Shown: piece by piece, positions 42,531 to 54,148 of the stretch
How the letters are laid out: each line of letters begins with the position of its first letter
Position numbering within the stretch: the stretch's first letter is position 1
Source of the DNA: Paraburkholderia fungorum
Lineage (GTDB): Bacteria; Pseudomonadota; Gammaproteobacteria; Burkholderiales; Burkholderiaceae
Direction: 5' to 3'
Length of the DNA stretch: 64,000 nucleotides
NCBI RefSeq assembly: GCF_003610895.1
Contig: NZ_MCAS01000038.1
Location: 1,543-65,542 of the forward strand
Program-made: the position numbers and the translations under genes
The notes under the pieces: generated by a model
Seen by the model: the letters and a program-made list of their open reading frames with translations, nothing else
Database searches by the model: none
Told to the model about the DNA's origin: nothing

Positions 42531-43898
42531 ATGACCCCGACATCGCCCACCGAGCGCCCCGGCGCATCTGCCGCGCCCGAAGCCGCGCGCCTGAAGCGCA
42601 CCCTCGGGCTGCCTTCAGTCCTGCTGTTCGGCCTCGCCTATATGGCGCCGCTGATCGTCTACGGCACCTATGGTGTGCTGGCGAGCGCCAGCAACGATAC
42701 CGCCGCGCTCGCGTATCTGATCGCCCTGATTGCGATCGTGTTTACCGCGCTCAGTTACGGCAAGCTCGCGCGGCTTTTCCCGGTGGCGGGTTCGGCTTAT
42801 ACGTACACGCGCAAAACCTTTAATCCGCATCTGGGATTCATGATCGGCTGGGCCACCTTGCTCGATTATTTTTTCCTGCCGATGGTGATCTGGCTGATCG
42901 GCGCGGCGTATCTCAGCGCCGCGTTTCCGCACATCCCGGGCTGGATCTGGATTGTCGCGTTCATTGTGCTGACGAGTGCGCTGAACATCCTCGGCATTGA
43001 GCTCGCGAACCGTTTCAACATCGTGCTGATGGTCGTGCAACTCGCGATCGTCGCGTTGTTCGTCGTGCTGTGCTGCCACTATGTGACTGCCGCGGTGGGC
43101 CCCGGCGGCCTGATTTCGGCCGAGCCGTTCTTCAAGCCGCATGTGCCGCTCTCCGCGACGATGGCCGGCGCCGCGATTGCCGCCTATTCGTATCTTGGCT
43201 TCGATGCGGTGTCGACGTTGACCGAAGAAACCATCGCCCCGGAGAAGACCATGCCGCGCGCGATCGTGCTGATCGCATTGATCGGCGGCGCGATCTTCGT
43301 GATTGCCGCCTACACGGTGCAGCTTGCGCACCCGGGTGCGGTGTTCAAGGACCCGGACTCGGCCGCTTTCGAAGTCGCGCGCAAAGTGGGTGGCGATATC
43401 TTCGTCACAGTGTTTCTGGCCGGCCTGATTCTGGCGCAGTTCGCTTCGGGCATTTCGGCGCAGGCAAGCGTGGGGCGTTTGCTGTATGCGATGGGACGCG
43501 ATGAAGTATTACCCAAACGCATCTTCGGTTTCGTGCATCCGAAGTTCAAGACGCCGGCACTGAATATCGCAATCGCGGGTGCAATCGGTCTGGTCGCGCT
43601 GAAGCTCGATGTGGCGACGTCGACCTCGTTCATCAACTTTGGCGCGTTTCTCGCGTTCACCGCGGTCAATCTGTGTGTGATCCGCCAGTTCTTCAACGCG
43701 AAGGGCAGTGCGAATGCAATGGGCGTAATCGGCGGCCTGCTGTTTCCGCTGGCCGGTGCGATTGCGGATATCTGGCTGCTGGTGAGCCTCGAGAAAACCG
43801 CACTGGTGCTCGGCGCGGTGTGGTTCGTGCTGGGTTTGTGCTATCTCGGCTGGATCACGCGCTGTTTCCGCCAGGCGCCGCCCGAAGTCGCGGTTTGA
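42531..43898 (+). CDS. APC-family amino-acid permease
   Basis: 455 residues, about 12 helices. Features of APC transporters include LPSVLLFGLAYMAPLIVYGTYG in helix 1, SYGKLARLFPVAGSAYTY, and AAYSYLGFDAVSTLTEETIAPEK-type helix 6 region. The start follows AGAGGAG. With the upstream amidase it suggests uptake and use of an amide or amino acid. It converges on a small membrane-protein gene. Confidence 0.9.
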   Translation: MTPTSPTERPGASAAPEAARLKRTLGLPSVLLFGLAYMAPLIVYGTYGVLASASNDTAALAYLIALIAIVFTALSYGKLARLFPVAGSAYTYTRKTFNPHLGFMIGWATLLDYFFLPMVIWLIGAAYLSAAFPHIPGWIWIVAFIVLTSALNILGIELANRFNIVLMVVQLAIVALFVVLCCHYVTAAVGPGGLISAEPFFKPHVPLSATMAGAAIAAYSYLGFDAVSTLTEETIAPEKTMPRAIVLIALIGGAIFVIAAYTVQLAHPGAVFKDPDSAAFEVARKVGGDIFVTVFLAGLILAQFASGISAQASVGRLLYAMGRDEVLPKRIFGFVHPKFKTPALNIAIAGAIGLVALKLDVATSTSFINFGAFLAFTAVNLCVIRQFFNAKGSANAMGVIGGLLFPLAGAIADIWLLVSLEKTALVLGAVWFVLGLCYLGWITRCFRQAPPEVAV

Positions 43899-44010
43899 TT
43901 TAGCCGCTCGCGCTTGCGCTCGCGGTGATCCGTCGGCGTGTCGGTCAGTCTATCGGTCAGCGGCTAAGCGCGAGTTAAAACGAATGGCGCTGCATTGCGC
44001 AGCGTCGAGT

Positions 44011-44193
44011 TCAGAGTGCCATGTCGAAAGCGGGCTTGAGGAACACCTCGATCGCCATCACGACAAGACTCATCGCGGCCGCTGCCAGCGTCAACGTACC
44101 GTACTCGTCGTAGCGTGCATCGTAGAGGCACGCCACGACGAACAGAATCGCCAACAGGTTGGTCAGCCAGTAGAAATTCAGCGCCAAAGTCAT
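44011..44193 (-). CDS. Small membrane protein, unknown function
   Basis: 60 residues with two predicted membrane helices (WLTNLLAILFVVACLYDA and LTLAAAAMSLVVMAIEVFL) joined by a short acidic loop. Codon use matches neighbouring genes. No clear ribosome binding site is seen. It is convergent with the APC permease gene. Family not recognised. Confidence 0.55.
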   Translation of the reverse strand: MTLALNFYWLTNLLAILFVVACLYDARYDEYGTLTLAAAAMSLVVMAIEVFLKPAFDMAL

Positions 44194-44338
44194 CGATAAA
44201 ATCCGGGCTCACGCGCGACTCGTAACGTCGAATTGCGCTATAACGTGGGCCGGATTCTAGCGAGGTGAGCTTACGGATTCGCAACACCCAGGCTTACACT
44301 GCTTACGCCCTGGAGCGAGCCCTCGGCGCGACATCACA

Positions 44339-45235
44339 TCAAACCATGTCGTGCTCGATCCAGTCGATCACCGAACTGCGTTTCGGCTGCCAGCCAAGCA
44401 GCTTGCGTGCGCGCTCACCGCGCACGCGGCTGTTCGATCCGAGTCCGTACGACGCCATTTCGTAGCCCCATTCCTGTTGTGCCGCGTCGAGCGGCCAGTC
44501 TTGCGGCTCGCCGAGTTTCATCACGTGCGCGATTGCCGCGCTCATGTCGCGAAACGCCGCTTCACCGCTTTCGACGAAGTAGAAGGTGCCCGCCGGCGTT
44601 TTCTCCAATGCGAGGCGATAGAGTTCGGCGACGTCGTCGATATGCACGTTCGACCAGATATTGCCGCCGCTGCCCACATGCCGCACCACGCCGCTCTTTT
44701 GCGCCTGACGCACGAGCCGCGGCAACTGCACGCTCGCACTGCCCGGCACGGCGCCGTGACCGTAGATCAGCGTGTTGCATAGCACCGCCGAGCGAATGTT
44801 CTGCTGGGCGGCATCGAGCACGAGTTGATCGATGGCGACGCGCGCCGCTTTATCCGCGGTGGGCTGGGGCAGGGCGTCCTCGTGATAGATGCGCGCCTCG
44901 CCGGCCTCGCCGCCCGACGCATCGCCGACGATGCTCGAGCCGCTCGTGTGCAGAAACGGTTTGCCGGAGCCGGCGAGACCGTCGATCAGCGCTTTCACCG
45001 CGCCCTCGTGGTCGCTGCTCGCGGCGTTGATGACCGCGTCGGCGGCTTGCGCTTCGGCGATCAGCAGTTCGCGCTCGTCGAGCGTGCCGATGACGGGTTC
45101 GATACCGAGGCGTTGCAACTCAGCGCTGTGCTCGGGCTTGCGGATCAGGCCGCGCACCTGATGGCCGGCGCGCACGAGATGCGCCGCGATCGAACCGCCG
45201 ATAAAGCCGCTTGCGCCAGTAATGAAAATCTTCAA
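44339..45235 (-). CDS. NAD-dependent epimerase / SDR-type oxidoreductase
   Basis: 298 residues from a TTG start, fixed by AAGGAG six bases upstream and by the sequence KIFITGASGFIGGS starting immediately. This is an extended-SDR NAD(P)-binding fold with GxxGFIG near the N-terminus and a middle CNTLIYGHGAV segment holding the active-site Tyr-type residue. The C-terminus is typical of atypical SDRs. The substrate is unknown. A TCTTGATT/AATCAAGA inverted repeat lies 95 bp upstream. Confidence 0.85.
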   Translation of the reverse strand: MKIFITGASGFIGGSIAAHLVRAGHQVRGLIRKPEHSAELQRLGIEPVIGTLDERELLIAEAQAADAVINAASSDHEGAVKALIDGLAGSGKPFLHTSGSSIVGDASGGEAGEARIYHEDALPQPTADKAARVAIDQLVLDAAQQNIRSAVLCNTLIYGHGAVPGSASVQLPRLVRQAQKSGVVRHVGSGGNIWSNVHIDDVAELYRLALEKTPAGTFYFVESGEAAFRDMSAAIAHVMKLGEPQDWPLDAAQQEWGYEMASYGLGSNSRVRGERARKLLGWQPKRSSVIDWIEHDMV

Positions 45236-45330
45236 GACGTTCTCCTTGGTGGAAACACCGGAAACACGATGCAATACACGCAGTATCCGCCGTCTTGATT
45301 CTCGCAAAAAGCGTATTAGTCTCAAATCAA

Positions 45331-45356
45331 TCTTGATTTTTAATCAACAATCAAGA
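45331..45356 (-). promoter_or_regulatory. Inverted repeat upstream of the epimerase gene
   Basis: TCTTGATT (45331-45338) and its complement AATCAAGA (45349-45356) are 10 bp apart in an AT-rich patch, with further AATCAA copies beside them. The position suits an operator for a regulator encoded elsewhere. Confidence 0.45.
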
Positions 45357-45614
45357 CGTTCGCCGACGGTGAGCGGCGTATTGTGCGGCGAGACATTGCG
45401 CCAGTTGGCTGTCTCGGGACGGGGCAGCGGGGGTGGGGCTCAGACCAGTACTTCGCCAGTCACATGCTGAACAAACCCCACGGCGCCTGTGAGTACGCAG
45501 GCTTTTTTGCACCCTCGGCGGGCTCGCCTATAACTCAGCAAAGACACACGAACCGGTCCAACTGCGCAGGCTGCCGCGGTGAATCTTTTTGTCCGCTTGC
45601 CGCCGCCTATTTTT
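45357..45614. other. Intergenic, nothing recognised
   Basis: No gene, repeat or strong hairpin was found between the epimerase promoter and the first hut operator. Confidence 0.4.
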
Positions 45615-45806
45615 GACGTGTATATACAAGTTGATCCGCGGGACGGCCGAGTCCGGCGCGTTTGCCCAGGCGTCCGAAAGCCCGGCCGATGCGGCATCCA
45701 TGCCGCTCACATCCAGCCCTAATGGAAACCCCTAGGTCTGAAGCTGCAAAAACAGGTTGTATATACAAGGCGGCGACGCTAGACTTCTCTCAAATTGTAT
45801 AGACAA
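45615..45806 (+). promoter_or_regulatory. hut promoter region with three HutC-type operators
   Basis: Three related palindromes occur: GTGTATATACAAG (45618-45630), the perfect TTGTATATACAA (45757-45768) and TTGTATAGACAA (45795-45806), the last only 14 bp before hutH. They match the TTGTAT-x-TACAA style of HutC sites known in other proteobacteria. HutC repressors release DNA on binding urocanate, so the operon should be induced by histidine breakdown. Confidence 0.8.
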
Positions 45807-45820
45807 GACAGGACAACACC

Positions 45821-47344
45821 ATGATGATTCTGAAGCCCGGCTATCTGACCCTCCCGCAACTGCGCCAGATCGCACGCGAACACGTCGCGCTGCAACTCGA
45901 TCCGGCCAGCCACGCCGCCATCGACGCCTGCGCCAAGGCCGTCGCCGATATCGCCGCCAAGGGCGAACCGGCGTATGGCATCAACACGGGTTTCGGGCGT
46001 CTCGCCAGCACGCACATCCCTCATGACCAGCTCGAACTGCTGCAACGCAATCTGGTGCTGTCGCACGCGGTCGGCGTGGGTGAGCCGATGTCGCGTCCGG
46101 TGGTGCGCCTGCTGATCGCGCTGAAGCTGTCGAGCCTCGGCCGCGGTCACTCGGGTATCCGCCGCGAAGTGATGGAAGCGCTGATCACGCTGTACAACGC
46201 CGACGTGCTGCCGGTGATTCCGGTTAAGGGTTCGGTCGGCGCATCGGGCGACCTCGCGCCGCTCGCGCATATGTCGGCGACCTTGCTCGGCGTCGGCGAA
46301 GTGCTGGCGAAGGGCGAGCGCATGCCGGCCACCGAGGGCCTCGCGCTGGTCGGCCTCAAGCCGCTCACGCTGCAGGCGAAGGAAGGTCTCGCGCTGCTGA
46401 ACGGCACGCAGGCGTCGACCGCGCTCGCGCTCTACAACATGTTCGCGATCGAAGACCTGTACCGCACCGGGCTGGTGGCAGGCGCGTTGTCGGTGGACGC
46501 AGCGGCGGGTTCGGTCAAGCCGTTCGACGCGCGCATTCACGAATTGCGCGGCCATCAAGGCCAGATCGACGCGGCAACGGCCTACCGTTCGCTGCTGCAA
46601 GGCTCGGCGATCAATGTTTCGCACGCCGATTGCGACAAGGTGCAGGACCCGTACAGCCTGCGCTGCCAGCCGCAGGTGATGGGCGCGTGCCTGGACCAGA
46701 TGCGTCACGCAGCCGAAGTGCTGCTGATCGAAGCGAACGCCGTTTCCGACAATCCGCTGATTTTCCCGGACACGGGCGAAGTGCTGTCGGGCGGTAATTT
46801 CCATGCCGAGCCGGTTGCCTTCGCGGCCGACAACCTCGCGCTCGCCGCCGCTGAAATCGGCGCGCTGGCTGAACGCCGTATCGCGCTGCTGATCGATGCG
46901 ACGCTGTCGGGTCTGCCGCCGTTCCTCGTGCGCGACGGTGGCGTGAATTCGGGTTTCATGATTGCTCACGTGACGGCCGCGGCACTCGCCTCCGAGAACA
47001 AGACGCTCGCGCATCCGGCTTCGGTCGATTCGCTGCCCACTTCCGCGAACCAGGAAGACCACGTGTCGATGGCCACGTTCGCTGCGCGCAAGCTCGGCGA
47101 CATCGCCGAGAACGTCGCGAATATCCTGTCGATCGAGTTGCTCGCGGCGGCGCAAGGCGTCGATCTGCGCGCACCGCACAAGACCAGCCCGAGCCTGCAG
47201 AAAGTGATGGACGCAGTGCGCAAGGACGTCGCGCACTACGAACTCGATCACTACTTTGCACCGGACATCGCGGCAGTCACGCGTCTCGTGCAGAACGGCA
47301 CGATCGCGAAGCTGAGCCCGTTCTCGTTCGCCTCCGAACAGTAA
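45821..47344 (+). CDS. hutH: Histidine ammonia-lyase
   Basis: 507 residues, standard length. It deaminates L-histidine to urocanate in the cytoplasm. The MIO-forming Ala141-Ser142-Gly143 lies in VGASGDLAPLAH. Other conserved parts are YGINTGFGRLA, LNGTQASTAL and QEDHVSMATFAARKL. It is the first gene of the hut operon, directly behind three operator palindromes. An ATG one codon later is an equal start candidate. Confidence 0.96.
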   Translation: MMILKPGYLTLPQLRQIAREHVALQLDPASHAAIDACAKAVADIAAKGEPAYGINTGFGRLASTHIPHDQLELLQRNLVLSHAVGVGEPMSRPVVRLLIALKLSSLGRGHSGIRREVMEALITLYNADVLPVIPVKGSVGASGDLAPLAHMSATLLGVGEVLAKGERMPATEGLALVGLKPLTLQAKEGLALLNGTQASTALALYNMFAIEDLYRTGLVAGALSVDAAAGSVKPFDARIHELRGHQGQIDAATAYRSLLQGSAINVSHADCDKVQDPYSLRCQPQVMGACLDQMRHAAEVLLIEANAVSDNPLIFPDTGEVLSGGNFHAEPVAFAADNLALAAAEIGALAERRIALLIDATLSGLPPFLVRDGGVNSGFMIAHVTAAALASENKTLAHPASVDSLPTSANQEDHVSMATFAARKLGDIAENVANILSIELLAAAQGVDLRAPHKTSPSLQKVMDAVRKDVAHYELDHYFAPDIAAVTRLVQNGTIAKLSPFSFASEQ

Positions 47345-47369
47345 GCACGCAGCCAGGCAGAACCAGCCA

Positions 47370-48065
47370 ATGAACGCACCGGCCTATCAGGGCATCAAGG
47401 ACTTCATCCTCGGCCGCATCCATGCGGGCGAATGGGCTGAAGGCGACCAGGTGCCCTCCGAAAACGAGCTCGCACGCGAATTCAACGTCGCGCGCATGAC
47501 GGTCAACCGCGCGTTGCGCGAGTTGACCTCGGAGCAGGTTCTCACGCGGGTGCAGGGTTCGGGCACGTTCGTGGCCCGGCCCAAGTACGAATCGACGCTG
47601 GTGGCGATCCGCAGCATCTCCGACGAAATTGTCGCGCGCGGTCATCGCTATCAGGCGAAGGTGCTGCACATCGGCGCGAGCATCGCCGACGAGGCGCTTG
47701 CCGAGGAAATGCAGATGAGCGCGGGCAGTCCGGTGTTTCATTCGCGCGTGCTGCATTTCGAAAACGACGAACCGGTGCAGCTCGAAGAGCGTTGGGTCAA
47801 CCCGGCGGTCGCGCCCGAGTACGCGTTGCAGGACTTCACGAACACCACGCCGAATCAGTATCTGGTGCGCGTGGCGCCGCTGCAGCGCGTCGAGTACCGC
47901 ATCGAAGCGTTGGCGGCGGATGCGGATACCCGCGAGCTGCTGACCATGGATGAACTCGAACCGTGCCTCGTGTTGCATCGGCGCACGTGGTCGCAAAGCC
48001 AGGTCGCTTCGGTCGCGAATCTCTGGCATCCCGGCAGCCGCTATCGCTTCACCGGCCATTTCTGA
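47370..48065 (+). CDS. hutC: HutC, GntR-family repressor of histidine utilisation
   Basis: 231 residues. N-terminal GntR winged helix (VPSENELAREFNVARMTVNRAL) and a UTRA ligand domain typical of HutC, ending in LWHPGSRYRFTGHF. It is placed inside the operon between hutH and hutU, so repression by HutC also limits its own synthesis. Confidence 0.94.
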   Translation: MNAPAYQGIKDFILGRIHAGEWAEGDQVPSENELAREFNVARMTVNRALRELTSEQVLTRVQGSGTFVARPKYESTLVAIRSISDEIVARGHRYQAKVLHIGASIADEALAEEMQMSAGSPVFHSRVLHFENDEPVQLEERWVNPAVAPEYALQDFTNTTPNQYLVRVAPLQRVEYRIEALAADADTRELLTMDELEPCLVLHRRTWSQSQVASVANLWHPGSRYRFTGHF

Positions 48066-48133
48066 TTTCGCCGCATTTATCGACCCATTTCCCGCATTCT
48101 TCCCGAACATTTTCACGCATTCCGAGGGCCACC

Positions 48134-49822
<1,689 letters not shown>

Positions 49823-49824
49823 TC

Positions 49825-50454
49825 GTGGCGCTTCACAGCACGCCTGTGGATACCACGGCAACCACGACGCTGATTCGCGGCGCCGATCTCGTGGCGGCGC
49901 CGTGGAAGAACGGCGGCGGCGTCACGCGTGAAGTGGCGGCGTTTCCGGTAAGCGCGGGGCTCGATGCATTCACGTGGCGCGTGAGCATTGCCGACGTGGC
50001 GCAAGCCGGACCGTTCTCGCGTTTTGCGGGTATCGACCGTACGTTGGCGTTGTTGTCGGGAGCGGGCATGCTGCTCGATGAAACAGACGCCGGCGCGCAG
50101 GTCGTGAAGACGCATGCGTTGACCCAGCCGCTCGACATCGCGCGGTTCGCGGGCGAAGCGCAAATCGGAGCACGTCTGGTCGACGGCGCCACGCGCGACT
50201 TCAACCTGATGGTGCGCCGTGGCGCGGCGGTGGGCGAAACCGAAGTGTGGCGCGGTGAGACGCACCGCACCTTGTCTGCCGACGTGGTGCTGTTGTTCTG
50301 CGCGAGCGGTTCGGTTTCGGTCGCGCTCGGTGACGAAGCCGAAACGCACGTGCTCGAGGCCGACGACACACTGCGTATCGACGCGCCGCGTGCGCTGTCG
50401 TGCACGGTCAAGGGCGCAGGCGCATTGCTCGCGATCAGCATCCGCTACACGTGA
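49825..50454 (+). CDS. hutD: HutD family protein
   Basis: 209 residues from a GTG; a TTG overlapping the hutU stop is also possible. HutD motifs: APWKNGGGVTREVA, FTWRVSIADVAQAGPFSRFAGIDR and FNLMVRRG. The fold is cupin-like. In Pseudomonas it affects regulation of hut expression rather than catalysing a step. It lies between hutU and hutI. Confidence 0.92.
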   Translation: MALHSTPVDTTATTTLIRGADLVAAPWKNGGGVTREVAAFPVSAGLDAFTWRVSIADVAQAGPFSRFAGIDRTLALLSGAGMLLDETDAGAQVVKTHALTQPLDIARFAGEAQIGARLVDGATRDFNLMVRRGAAVGETEVWRGETHRTLSADVVLLFCASGSVSVALGDEAETHVLEADDTLRIDAPRALSCTVKGAGALLAISIRYT

Positions 50455-50586
50455 TAAGCGCAACGATGACGACGATTCGCACGCGCGCTTGAGTTACGGC
50501 ACGGGCCTCGCCCATGCCAGGCAATGGTCCGGTAGAAGCGCGCCGCGAATCACCACAGACACGCAACGAGCTGCAAAGAGCACGCG

Positions 50587-51810
50587 ATGAAGCAAACCGT
50601 CTGGCATCACCTGAAACTTTGCCCCCAGGGCGATCCCCAAACTACGCTGCCCGATGCCGCGCTTGCCGTTGAGAACGGCAAGATCGTGTGGCTCGGCGCA
50701 GCATCCGACTTACCCGCTGGCTATGCCGGGTGGCCGCGTGAAGACCTGCACGGCGCATGGGTGACGCCGGGTCTCGTCGATTGCCATACGCATCTGGTGT
50801 ACGGCGGGCAGCGTGCGGACGAATTCGCGCAGCGCCTCGCCGGTGTCAGTTACGAGGAAATCGCGCGGCAGGGCGGCGGTATCGTCTCAACGGTGCGCGC
50901 CACGCGCGCCGCCGACGAAGACTCGCTGTTCCGCCAATCGGCCGCGCGCCTCGAACCGCTGCTCGCCGAAGGCGTCACGGCGATTGAAATCAAATCCGGC
51001 TACGGCCTCGATCTCGCCAGCGAGCGCAAGATGTTGCGTGTCGCGCGTCGGTTGGGCGAGCGCTATCCGGTATCGGTGTACACGACATTTCTCGGCGCAC
51101 ACGCGTTGCCGCCGGAATTCGCGGGAAGAGCCGATGCGTACATCGACGAAGTCTGCAACACGATGCTGCCGACGCTCGCCGACGAAGGTCTGGTCGACGC
51201 CGTCGACGTATTTTGCGAGCGTATCGGCTTTTCGCCGGCGCAAAGCGAACGCGTGTTCCAGGCCGCGGAGCGCTACAAACTGCCGGTGAAAATGCACGCC
51301 GAGCAATTGTCGAACAGCGGCGGCACGGCCTTGGCCGCGCGATACCATGCGCTGTCCGCCGATCACCTTGAGTTTCTCGACGAAGCGGGCGTTGCCGCCA
51401 TGAAAGCGTCCGGCACCGTCGCCGTGCTGCTGCCGGGCGCGTACTACTTCATCCGCGAGACGCAACTGCCGCCTCTGGACCTTCTGCGGCGCTACCAGAT
51501 GCCGATCGCGATCTCCACCGACAGCAATCCCGGCACGTCGCCCACCACGTCGCTGCTGCTGATGATGAACATGGCGACCACCTTGTTCCGCATGACCGTG
51601 CCCGAAGTGCTGCAAGGCGTGACTTCGCATGCGGCACGCGCGCTCGGCAAGGCGGATCGACACGGTTCGCTCGAAGTTGGGCGCGCGGCGGACTTCGCGG
51701 TGTGGTCGGTGGAAACACTTGCCGAGCTGGCTTACTGGATTGGGCGTCCGTTGTGCGCGCAAGTCGTGCGCGCGGGTGAGACGGTTTATACGCGACGTGA
51801 TTTGAGCTAG
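50587..51810 (+). CDS. hutI: Imidazolonepropionase
   Basis: 407 residues. It hydrolyses imidazolonepropionate to N-formimino-L-glutamate. An amidohydrolase-fold enzyme with the metal motif DCHTHLVYGG, then EIKSGYGLD and FLGAHALPPEF, and the metal His in KMHAEQLSNSGG. It follows hutD after 132 bp. Confidence 0.95.
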   Translation: MKQTVWHHLKLCPQGDPQTTLPDAALAVENGKIVWLGAASDLPAGYAGWPREDLHGAWVTPGLVDCHTHLVYGGQRADEFAQRLAGVSYEEIARQGGGIVSTVRATRAADEDSLFRQSAARLEPLLAEGVTAIEIKSGYGLDLASERKMLRVARRLGERYPVSVYTTFLGAHALPPEFAGRADAYIDEVCNTMLPTLADEGLVDAVDVFCERIGFSPAQSERVFQAAERYKLPVKMHAEQLSNSGGTALAARYHALSADHLEFLDEAGVAAMKASGTVAVLLPGAYYFIRETQLPPLDLLRRYQMPIAISTDSNPGTSPTTSLLLMMNMATTLFRMTVPEVLQGVTSHAARALGKADRHGSLEVGRAADFAVWSVETLAELAYWIGRPLCAQVVRAGETVYTRRDLS

Positions 51811-51820
51811 GGCCTGAGAG

Positions 51821-53206
51821 ATGATGAAATCAAAACAATCACTATTCGCCGATCACGCGTATCTGCCCGATGGCTGGCGCCGCAATGTGCTGCTGGAATG
51901 GGACGCGAACGGCACGCTGACGTCCGTCACGCCCGATACCGCGGCGGTTCCCGACGGCGTGCAAAAAGCCGCGGGTCCCGTGTTGCCTGGCATGCCGAAT
52001 CTTCACTCGCATGCGTTTCAACGCGCGATGGCCGGCCTGACCGAGTATCGTGCGAATGCGACGGATAACTTCTGGAGCTGGCGTGACCTGATGTACCGCT
52101 TCGCCGCGCGGATCACGCCGGAAGGGCTCGCTGCAGTCGCGCAGTGGCTGTACATCGAGATGTTGAAGGCGGGCTACACGTCGGTCTGCGAATTTCACTA
52201 CGTGCACCATACGCCGGATGGCAGCCGCTATGCGAACCAGGCAGAACTGGCCCAGCGCGTGGTGGATGCGGCTTCGGCTAGCGGCATCGGCATGACGATG
52301 CTGCCCGTGCTGTATCAGTACAGCGGTTTCGGTTCGCGCGCGCCGCGTGACGATCAGCAGCGCTTCATCAATTCGCCGGAGAGTCTGCTCGATCTGTTGG
52401 GCACGTTGCGTGCGGCGCGTCCCGAGAGCGCGAGATTGCGTTATGGCGTGGCACCGCATTCATTGCGCGCGGTGTCGGCCGATTCTCTGCATGCCTTGCT
52501 GAACGGCATCGATAAAAACGCGCCGGTTCACATCCATATCGCCGAGCAAACCGCCGAAGTCGACGCCTGCCTCGAAACCGAAGGCGCCCGCCCGGTGCAA
52601 TGGCTGCTTGATCGCTTCGACGTCGATAGCCGCTGGTGCCTCGTACACGCCACGCATGTCGATGCGAACGAAACGCTGGCGCTCGCAAGGAGCGGCGCGG
52701 TCGCCGGTTTGTGTCTGACCACCGAAGCCAATCTCGGCGACGGCATTTTTCCGGCGCACGACTATCTTGACGCGCAAGGGCGCATCGGCGTCGGTTCGGA
52801 TAGTCATATCGGGGTCGACTGGCGGGCGGAATTGCGTTTGCTCGAGTACGGCCAGCGCCTCACGCGCCGGCAGCGCAACGTGCTCGCCTCGCCGCACGCT
52901 ACGTACGTGGCCGACCGTTTGTTCGATGCCGCGCTGGAAGGCGGCGCGCAGGCCACGGGGCGTGCGGTCGGTGCATTGCAGGCAGGGCGCCGTGCCGACT
53001 GGCTGGTGCTCGATGCCGATCATTCGAGCATCGCCGAGCATGCACCGAACGCGTGGCTCTCGGGCGTTGTATTCTGCGAACATGGCGAGTCGCCCATTCG
53101 CGACGTCTATGCGGGTGGCGACAGGGTCGTCGAGAACCGCCGCCATCGCGACGAGGCGGGCGCTTACGCCCGCTATCGCGAGGCGCTCGCCGATCTGCTC
53201 AGATAA
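51821..53206 (+). CDS. hutF: Formimidoylglutamate deiminase
   Basis: 461 residues. It removes ammonia from N-formimino-L-glutamate to give N-formyl-L-glutamate. An amidohydrolase-fold enzyme with PGMPNLHSHAFQRAM (metal His pair), VHIHIAEQTAEVDAC and GSDSHIGVDWRAELR. Begins ten bases after hutI. Its presence with hutG shows the two-step deiminase/deformylase route rather than the formiminoglutamase route. Confidence 0.95.
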   Translation: MMKSKQSLFADHAYLPDGWRRNVLLEWDANGTLTSVTPDTAAVPDGVQKAAGPVLPGMPNLHSHAFQRAMAGLTEYRANATDNFWSWRDLMYRFAARITPEGLAAVAQWLYIEMLKAGYTSVCEFHYVHHTPDGSRYANQAELAQRVVDAASASGIGMTMLPVLYQYSGFGSRAPRDDQQRFINSPESLLDLLGTLRAARPESARLRYGVAPHSLRAVSADSLHALLNGIDKNAPVHIHIAEQTAEVDACLETEGARPVQWLLDRFDVDSRWCLVHATHVDANETLALARSGAVAGLCLTTEANLGDGIFPAHDYLDAQGRIGVGSDSHIGVDWRAELRLLEYGQRLTRRQRNVLASPHATYVADRLFDAALEGGAQATGRAVGALQAGRRADWLVLDADHSSIAEHAPNAWLSGVVFCEHGESPIRDVYAGGDRVVENRRHRDEAGAYARYREALADLLR

Positions 53207-53326
53207 GTTGCCGACGCCACGCCACGCGTGCTCGCCACACGCCGCACGCCGAAACGAAATACCCGCGTGAATTGCCGCCCAATCCGAGTAAGCTGAGCCT
53301 TCGACTTTTATCGATTCCGGACTGAT

Positions 53327-54148
53327 ATGACTGCTTCGTCTACTGCAACTGCTCCGCAGGTTCTATCGCTGCATCAGGGAAGCCTGCCGTTGCTGATTTC
53401 GATCCCGCATCTGGGTACGCAAATCCCCGCCGATATCGCCGCCACCATGACCCCGGTCGCGCAGCGCACCGACGATTGCGACTGGCACCTCGACCGTCTC
53501 TATGCGTTTGCGAAGCGCATGGGCGCGTCGATCCTGGCGCCAACGTACGCGCGTTATGTGATCGACCTGAACCGCCCGCCTGACGGTGCGAACCTGTATC
53601 CGGGGCAGGACACCACCGGATTGCTGCCGGTCGATACCTTCGACAAGGAGTCCTTGTATCTGGAAGGCCATCTGCCGACCGAGGCCGAAGTCGCGCGCCG
53701 GCGCGACGCTTACTGGAAACCGTATCACGATGCGCTGGTGGGCGAGCTCGCCGCGCTGAAGGCGAAGCACGGCAAGGTGCTGCTGTGGGAAGCGCATTCG
53801 ATTCGCTCGCACGTACCGCGTTTTTTCGAAGGACGTCTGCCGGATTTCAATTTCGGCACGTCGAACGGCGCTAGCGCGGTGGCGGGATTGGGCGAGGAGC
53901 TGGCCGCTGTGGTCGAGCGGCATGGCGCTTATTCCGCGATCGCCAACGGGCGCTTCAAGGGCGGGTACATCACGCGGGAGTATGGGCAGCCGTCGCAGGG
54001 CGTGCATGCGGTACAACTCGAGCTGTCGCAGATTACGTATATGGAGGAACAGATGCCGTATGCGTATGACGAAAGCCTGGCCGCGAAGATCGAACCTTTG
54101 CTGGAAGAGCTGGTGACGACGGCATTGACGCGCGTGAGCGCAGCCTGA
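53327..54148 (+). CDS. hutG: N-formylglutamate deformylase
   Basis: 273 residues. It hydrolyses N-formyl-L-glutamate to glutamate and formate. Family features: LLISIPHLGTQIP, DCDWHLDRLY, WEAHSIRSHVPRFFEG and GRFKGGYITREYGQP. Last gene of the operon. Confidence 0.95.
   Translation: MTASSTATAPQVLSLHQGSLPLLISIPHLGTQIPADIAATMTPVAQRTDDCDWHLDRLYAFAKRMGASILAPTYARYVIDLNRPPDGANLYPGQDTTGLLPVDTFDKESLYLEGHLPTEAEVARRRDAYWKPYHDALVGELAALKAKHGKVLLWEAHSIRSHVPRFFEGRLPDFNFGTSNGASAVAGLGEELAAVVERHGAYSAIANGRFKGGYITREYGQPSQGVHAVQLELSQITYMEEQMPYAYDESLAAKIEPLLEELVTTALTRVSAA

Noticed and set aside
45383..45616. 77-codon frame upstream of the hut operators
   Set aside because: It lacks a ribosome site and family similarity, and it runs towards the hut promoter region.
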